Made by a program: the position numbers and the translations under genes
Assembly: GCF_003121705.1 (NCBI RefSeq)
Contig: NZ_PYHR01000002.1
Location: 1,860,001 to 1,924,000, forward strand
DNA length: 64,000 nt
From: Serinibacter arcticus
Lineage (GTDB): Bacteria > Actinomycetota > Actinomycetes > Actinomycetales > Beutenbergiaceae
Reading direction: 5' to 3'
Shown: piece after piece, positions 60,215 to 64,000 of the stretch
Layout: the number at the start of each line of letters is the position of its first letter
Numbering within the stretch: position 1 is the first letter of the stretch
Notes under the pieces: model-generated
What the model was told of the DNA's origin: nothing
Seen by the model: the letters and a program-made list of their open reading frames with translations, nothing else
The model's database searches: none

Positions 60215-60580
60215 TCAGCGCTGCGAGGAGCCAGGGGGCCACTCGGTGGGGGTGCCGGCGGGGTTCGTCGTCGGGGCGTCGGTCGGGCTGGTGACACCGG
60301 GCGTCGCCGTCCCACCGGGCGCGTACGGGCCGGCCGCAGGAGGCTGGTCCTGGGGGTACGGCTGCTGCTGCACGTAGGGCTGCTGCTGGCCGGAGGTCTG
60401 CTGGGCCTGGGGCGGCGTGCCCGGGGTGGTGGGCTCGTCACCACGCAGGTCCTTGACCTCCTCCTTGAGGATCTTGGCCGACTTGCCGAGGTTCCGCGCG
60501 ATGTCCGGAAGCCGGCTCGCCCCGAAGACCAGCACGATGACGAGGATGAGCAGGACGATGTGAATGGGCTGGATGCGCAC
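60215..60580 (-). CDS. tatA: Twin-arginine translocase subunit TatA/E
   Basis: The 121-aa protein has a short N-terminal transmembrane helix (HIVLLILVIVLVFGASRLPDIARNLGKS, with the conserved FG and amphipathic helix), then a Gln/Pro/Gly-rich tail (QQTSGQQQPYVQQQPYPQ) that is longer than in E. coli TatA. GTG 60580 has AAGGAGG upstream. In the same operon as tatC. Confidence 0.92.
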   Translation of the reverse strand: MRIQPIHIVLLILVIVLVFGASRLPDIARNLGKSAKILKEEVKDLRGDEPTTPGTPPQAQQTSGQQQPYVQQQPYPQDQPPAAGPYAPGGTATPGVTSPTDAPTTNPAGTPTEWPPGSSQR

Positions 60581-60732
60581 GAGAACGCCCTCCTTGGGGC
60601 TCGGATTGTCCCCACTCTAACCGCTCGCGCTGCTGTCGCCCCAGCCTGGTCGGGGAGGTGCGGGCGGGTCGCCGAGAAGGTCGCCGCGCGGCGACCGCCC
60701 GGCGCGCGGAACGGAGCCCCTACAGTGCGGTG

Positions 60733-61698
60733 ATGGCCCTCCCCCCGCCGCCCGCGGCGCTCCAGGCGACCTCGCTGCGGCGGGCGTTCGGCCCCGTCGT
60801 CGCCGTCACCGACGCCTCCCTGCACCTCGCGCCGGGGTCGATCACGGCGCTCGTCGGCCCGAACGGTTCGGGCAAGACCACGCTCCTGCTGATGCTCGCG
60901 GGTCTCCTGTCGCCCGACTCGGGCGACATCAGGATCCACGGGATGTCGTACGCCGAGCACGGCCCCGACGCCCGGCGCCTCGTGGGATGGATGCCCGACG
61001 CCTTCGGCACCTGGGACTCCCTCACCTGCGTCGAGGTGCTGACGACCTTCGGCGCGGCCTACCGGCTGCCGGCCGACGTCGCCCGCGACCGGGCGCGGGG
61101 GCTGCTGCGCACCGTCCACCTCGAGGAGTTCGCCGACGCCCCCGCCCACGTCCTCTCGCGCGGGCAGAAGCAGCGGCTCGGCCTGGCCCGTGCCCTGATC
61201 CACGCCCCGGGGGTCCTGCTGCTCGACGAGCCCGCGTCGGGGCTCGACCCCCGGTCCCGGGTCGATCTCCGCCACCTGGTGCGGTCGCTGGCCGATGCCG
61301 GGGTCGCCGTCCTCGTCTCCTCGCACGTGCTCAGCGAGCTCGAGGAGATGGTCGACGACGCCGTCTTCATCAACCGGGGGCAGACGCACCTGGCCCCGGC
61401 GGTCTCCCCGTCCTGGCAGTGGCGGATCACGGTGCTGGACCCCGGACCCCTGCACGCGTGGGCCGCCACCGTGGGCCTGCCGCTCGCCCCCGACCCCGAC
61501 GATCCCGTCGCGGCGGGCACCGCCCCGTTCGCGGGCGACCTCCGACCCGCCACCTTCCTCGTCCACCTCGGCGGGGAGGCGGCCGCGGCCGCCCTCGTGC
61601 GCGACGCCGTCACGGCCGGCGTGGCGATCTCGCGCCTCTCCCCCGCTGCGGGACGCCTCGAGCAGACCTACCTCGCGATGGAGACGGAGCGACGATGA
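60733..61698 (+). CDS. ABC transporter ATP-binding protein
   Basis: The 321-aa protein has all nucleotide-binding motifs: GPNGSGKT (Walker A), MPDAFGTWDSLT (Q-loop region), LSRGQKQRLGLARAL (signature) and LLLDEPASGLD (Walker B). An extra C-terminal ~80 residues are typical of the ABC-2 exporter group. ATG 60733 lies 6 nt after TACAGT: leaderless. Stop overlaps the permease start (ATGA). Confidence 0.9.
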   Translation: MALPPPPAALQATSLRRAFGPVVAVTDASLHLAPGSITALVGPNGSGKTTLLLMLAGLLSPDSGDIRIHGMSYAEHGPDARRLVGWMPDAFGTWDSLTCVEVLTTFGAAYRLPADVARDRARGLLRTVHLEEFADAPAHVLSRGQKQRLGLARALIHAPGVLLLDEPASGLDPRSRVDLRHLVRSLADAGVAVLVSSHVLSELEEMVDDAVFINRGQTHLAPAVSPSWQWRITVLDPGPLHAWAATVGLPLAPDPDDPVAAGTAPFAGDLRPATFLVHLGGEAAAAALVRDAVTAGVAISRLSPAAGRLEQTYLAMETERR

Positions 61699-62807
61699 GC
61701 CAGCAGCCTCCTCCCCCGCCCGCGACGACGGGCGCGCCGCCGCCGAGCGCCCCGACCTCGAACCCTCCGACCCGCGTCCCGCGCGGTCTGACCTGGTGGG
61801 GCGTGCGCACCGTCGCCCTGCTCGAGGTGCGTCAGCGCATCCGGTCGACCCGCTGGAAGGTCGCCCTCGTCGTCTGGTTCGTGATGGTCGGTCTCGTCAC
61901 GGCCGGGATCGTCGCCGTGATGATGCAGAGCTACACCGGCTACTCGGACGTCGACGGCACCGCACTGATCGGGCGGACCGTGTTCGGGCTCGTCGTCCTG
62001 TTCGTCCTGTTCCTCGGGCTGCTCGTCGCCCCGACCCTGACGGCCACGACGGTCAACGGGGACCGGAACGCCGGGACGCTCGCCGTCCTCCAGGCGACGA
62101 CGCTGTCGTCCTGGGACATCGCCGTCGGCAAGCTGCTCGCCTCGTGGGGCGCCGCGCTCGCGTTCCTGGTGGCGTCGTTGCCGTTCCTCGTGTGGGGCCT
62201 GGTGCTCGGCGGGACGGGCGTGCTCGCCGCCGTCGCGACGGTGGCGATGCTCGCCGTCGTGCTCGCGGTGGTGTGCGCGATCGGCCTGGCGACCTCGACC
62301 CTCGTGACCCGGCCGGCGGGATCGGCGGTGCTGACCTACGTGCTGGTGGCCGCGCTGTCGGTCGGCACGCTCATCGCCTTCGCCCTGTCGTCGTTCTTCC
62401 TCACCACCACCGAGACGGTCCGGGTCTACGGGACGGACTGGTCCACCGACGACACGCAGTGCGTCTGGCGCGAGGAGGAGCGGCAGGTCACCCACACGGA
62501 GCGGACGGCCTGGCTGCTCGGCCTCAACCCGTTCGTGATGGTGGCGGACTTCTCGGCCACCGACGAGCCGTACCCGACCGCGCCGCTGAGCGCGATCAGC
62601 TGGGCGGTCCGGACGGCGCAGGTGGGCCAGGGGACGGAGATCGACGAGTGCTACTCGTCCGGGGCACCTCCCGCCCCGGAGGCCGCGCCGTACTGGCCGT
62701 GGAGCCTCGGGGCGTACCTCGTCATCGGAGCGGGGTCGGTGGTGTTCACGGCGCGGAGGCTCGCGGTCCCGACGGCGAAGCTGGCCCGGGGGACGCGGAT
62801 CGCCTGA
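61695..62807 (+). CDS. ABC-2 type transporter permease
   Basis: The 370-aa protein has a Pro-rich N-terminus, about six transmembrane helices, and EVRQRIRSTRWKVALVVWFVMVG then VNGDRNAGTLAVLQATTLSSWDIAVGKLLAS, the ABC-2 segment. A large extracellular loop with two Cys (QCVWREEER, ECYSSG) lies between helices five and six. Together with the ATPase it forms an exporter of unknown cargo. Confidence 0.87.
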   Translation: MSQQPPPPPATTGAPPPSAPTSNPPTRVPRGLTWWGVRTVALLEVRQRIRSTRWKVALVVWFVMVGLVTAGIVAVMMQSYTGYSDVDGTALIGRTVFGLVVLFVLFLGLLVAPTLTATTVNGDRNAGTLAVLQATTLSSWDIAVGKLLASWGAALAFLVASLPFLVWGLVLGGTGVLAAVATVAMLAVVLAVVCAIGLATSTLVTRPAGSAVLTYVLVAALSVGTLIAFALSSFFLTTTETVRVYGTDWSTDDTQCVWREEERQVTHTERTAWLLGLNPFVMVADFSATDEPYPTAPLSAISWAVRTAQVGQGTEIDECYSSGAPPAPEAAPYWPWSLGAYLVIGAGSVVFTARRLAVPTAKLARGTRIA

Positions 62808-62837
62808 GGCGGTCCGGACGCCGGGGCCGTCCGCCGG

Positions 62838-63446
62838 TCAGGCGCCGTGGAGGGCGTCGAACTCCGCCTCGTGGGCCACCTCGTCGGGGACGTCGAGGCG
62901 CAGGTGGCCGAGCAGCACGAGCAGGACGCGCAGCGCGGAGGCCGTGCGCTCGCCCCAGATCTGCAGGTAGGAGAACTGCCACCACCACAGCGCCTCGGAG
63001 AGGTGGCCGGCGTCGTGGTGGGCCAGGCCCTGGGCGAGCTCCTGGGCGATCGCGGCGATGTCGCCGGAGAGCGAGGAGAGGCCGACCTCGTCGCCGAGGA
63101 CCGGGTCGCTGACGTCAGAGTACTCGTCGACGCCGTCCAGCACGTTGGCCAGGCCCGCCCGCAGGGCGTCGACGTCGGGGTCGGGGCCGACGTCGGGCTC
63201 GAACCGCTCGGCCGGGACGACGTCGACGATCGCGCCGAGCACGGCGCCGGTCGCGGCGAGCTCCGACAGGGCGAGCAGCAGCAGCGGGAACGCGGCCTCC
63301 GGCGCCGTGCCGGCGGACACCTCGGTGACCGTTGACAGGAACGTGCGGGCCTGGTCCGCCGTCCGGACCTCGATCGCGAGGAGGTCCTCGTCGAGGGCGC
63401 CGGGCGTGGCCGCGGGCTGGTTCTCGGGGGGCGTGGACTCAGGCAT
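62838..63446 (-). CDS. DUF5063 protein
   Basis: The 202-aa, mostly helical acidic protein matches DUF5063, a family usually found directly after recR in actinobacteria. Its motifs are [25 protein letters not shown], and [34 protein letters not shown]. The ATG at 63446 overlaps the recR stop by 8 bp, so they are coupled. Function unknown; a role near recombination is inferred from position only. Confidence 0.82.
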   Translation of the reverse strand: MPESTPPENQPAATPGALDEDLLAIEVRTADQARTFLSTVTEVSAGTAPEAAFPLLLLALSELAATGAVLGAIVDVVPAERFEPDVGPDPDVDALRAGLANVLDGVDEYSDVSDPVLGDEVGLSSLSGDIAAIAQELAQGLAHHDAGHLSEALWWWQFSYLQIWGERTASALRVLLVLLGHLRLDVPDEVAHEAEFDALHGA

Positions 63447-64000
63447 GCAGCCGCACCCGCCCCTCGAACGCGCGCCCGAGCGTGATCTCGTCGGCGTACT
63501 CCAGGTCGCCCCCGACCGGCAGGCCCGAGGCCAGGCGGGTGACCGCGAGGCCCATCGAGCCGAGCAGGCGCGAGAGGTAGGAGGCGGTGGCCTCGCCCTC
63601 GACGTTGGGGTCGGTGGCGATGATGACCTCGGTGACGACGCCGGAGGCGAGCCGGGTCATCAGCTCGCGGATGCGCAGCTCGTCCGGGCCGATGCCGTTG
63701 ATCGGGTTGATGGCGCCGCCGAGCACGTGGTACCGACCGCGGAACTCCCGCGTGCGCTCGATCGCGACGACGTCGCGCGGCTCCTCGACGACGCAGATCT
63801 GCGTGTCGTTGCGACGCGGGTCGAGGCAGATGCGGCAGGTCTCCGCCTCGGCGACGTTCCCGCACGTCGCGCAGAACCTCACCTTGGCCTTGACCTGGAT
63901 CAGCGCCTCGGCGAGACGGGCGACGTCGGCCGTGTCGGTGGCGAGGATGTGGAACGCGATGCGCTGCGCGCCCTTCGGTCCGACTCCGGGCAGCTGGCCC
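63439..64000 (-). CDS. recR: Recombination protein RecR, C-terminal part
   Basis: The visible ~187 residues include the start of the helix-hairpin-helix region ([17 protein letters not shown]), the zinc finger [18 protein letters not shown], the Toprim segment [26 protein letters not shown] and [16 protein letters not shown], and [21 protein letters not shown]. RecR acts with RecO/RecF at gapped DNA. The N-terminus lies beyond the window. The C-terminus is complete. Confidence 0.96.
   Translation of the reverse strand, partial: GQLPGVGPKGAQRIAFHILATDTADVARLAEALIQVKAKVRFCATCGNVAEAETCRICLDPRRNDTQICVVEEPRDVVAIERTREFRGRYHVLGGAINPINGIGPDELRIRELMTRLASGVVTEVIIATDPNVEGEATASYLSRLLGSMGLAVTRLASGLPVGGDLEYADEITLGRAFEGRVRLHA

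Overview
The window is about 64 kb of very GC-rich chromosome from an actinobacterium. A WhiB regulator, Crp/GlxR-type regulators, Tad pilus genes of the mycobacterial Rv3654c-Rv3660c type, a DUF4244 pilin, PonA2, DUF5063 and many leaderless TAnnnT-6/7 nt-ATG/GTG promoters all fit Actinomycetota. The mix looks most like Micrococcales (Cellulomonas/Beutenbergia-like), but the family is an inference.

Layout. 1-6.3 kb: the 3' end of gcvP, an AbiEi/DUF559-like gene bracketed by two oppositely oriented arrays of a 22-nt repeat, a class I methyltransferase, a Crp/Fnr-like regulator and a UMF1-type MFS transporter. 6.5-12.7 kb: the most unusual region. It holds two type VII secretion-like modules. 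Each has a small helical partner with a YxxxD tail, translationally coupled (GTGA) to a WXG-like/alpha-beta hydrolase (DUF1023-like) protein. Three paralogous proteins of about 170 aa accompany them. Four copies of the palindrome ATGGGGAG-NN-CTCCCCAT each sit 22-23 bp upstream of a -10-like box. 12.7-19.5 kb: an H+-pyrophosphatase, then two lipoproteins, an ECF sigma factor and a membrane anti-sigma-like protein whose extracellular part is a paralogue of the neighbouring lipoprotein. 19.5-30.5 kb: argS, a DUF1998 helicase and a Tad pilus cluster split by a MerR regulator and a lipoprotein gene.

30.7-45.3 kb: membrane proteins, acs, an LysX/MprF-like protein with a DMT permease, then an order that matches the M. 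tuberculosis Rv3670-Rv3683 neighbourhood: an alpha/beta hydrolase (whose nucleophile position is Gly), nth, crp, RidA, a 53-aa DUF4177 protein, whiB4, ponA2, a metallophosphoesterase with an apparent CTG start, and tRNA-Pro(CGG). 45.4-52.7 kb: a formate/nitrite transporter, a CopC-like protein, an S9 peptidase, an MFS transporter, a MalY/PatB aminotransferase and a serine hydrolase. 52.8-64 kb: asd-lysC (with a likely internal beta-subunit start), a sugar ABC transporter, a TSUP exporter, tatC-tatA, an ABC-2 transporter, and DUF5063-recR (recR cut by the window edge).

Data quality. Four conserved genes (ssd, nth, the FNT channel and asd) each carry one apparent frameshift, and each is repaired by adding one G/C to a run of four or five. 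asd is normally essential, so sequencing indels are more likely than four real pseudogenes. A TadE-like gene also lacks a stop codon before it runs into the neighbouring helicase gene.
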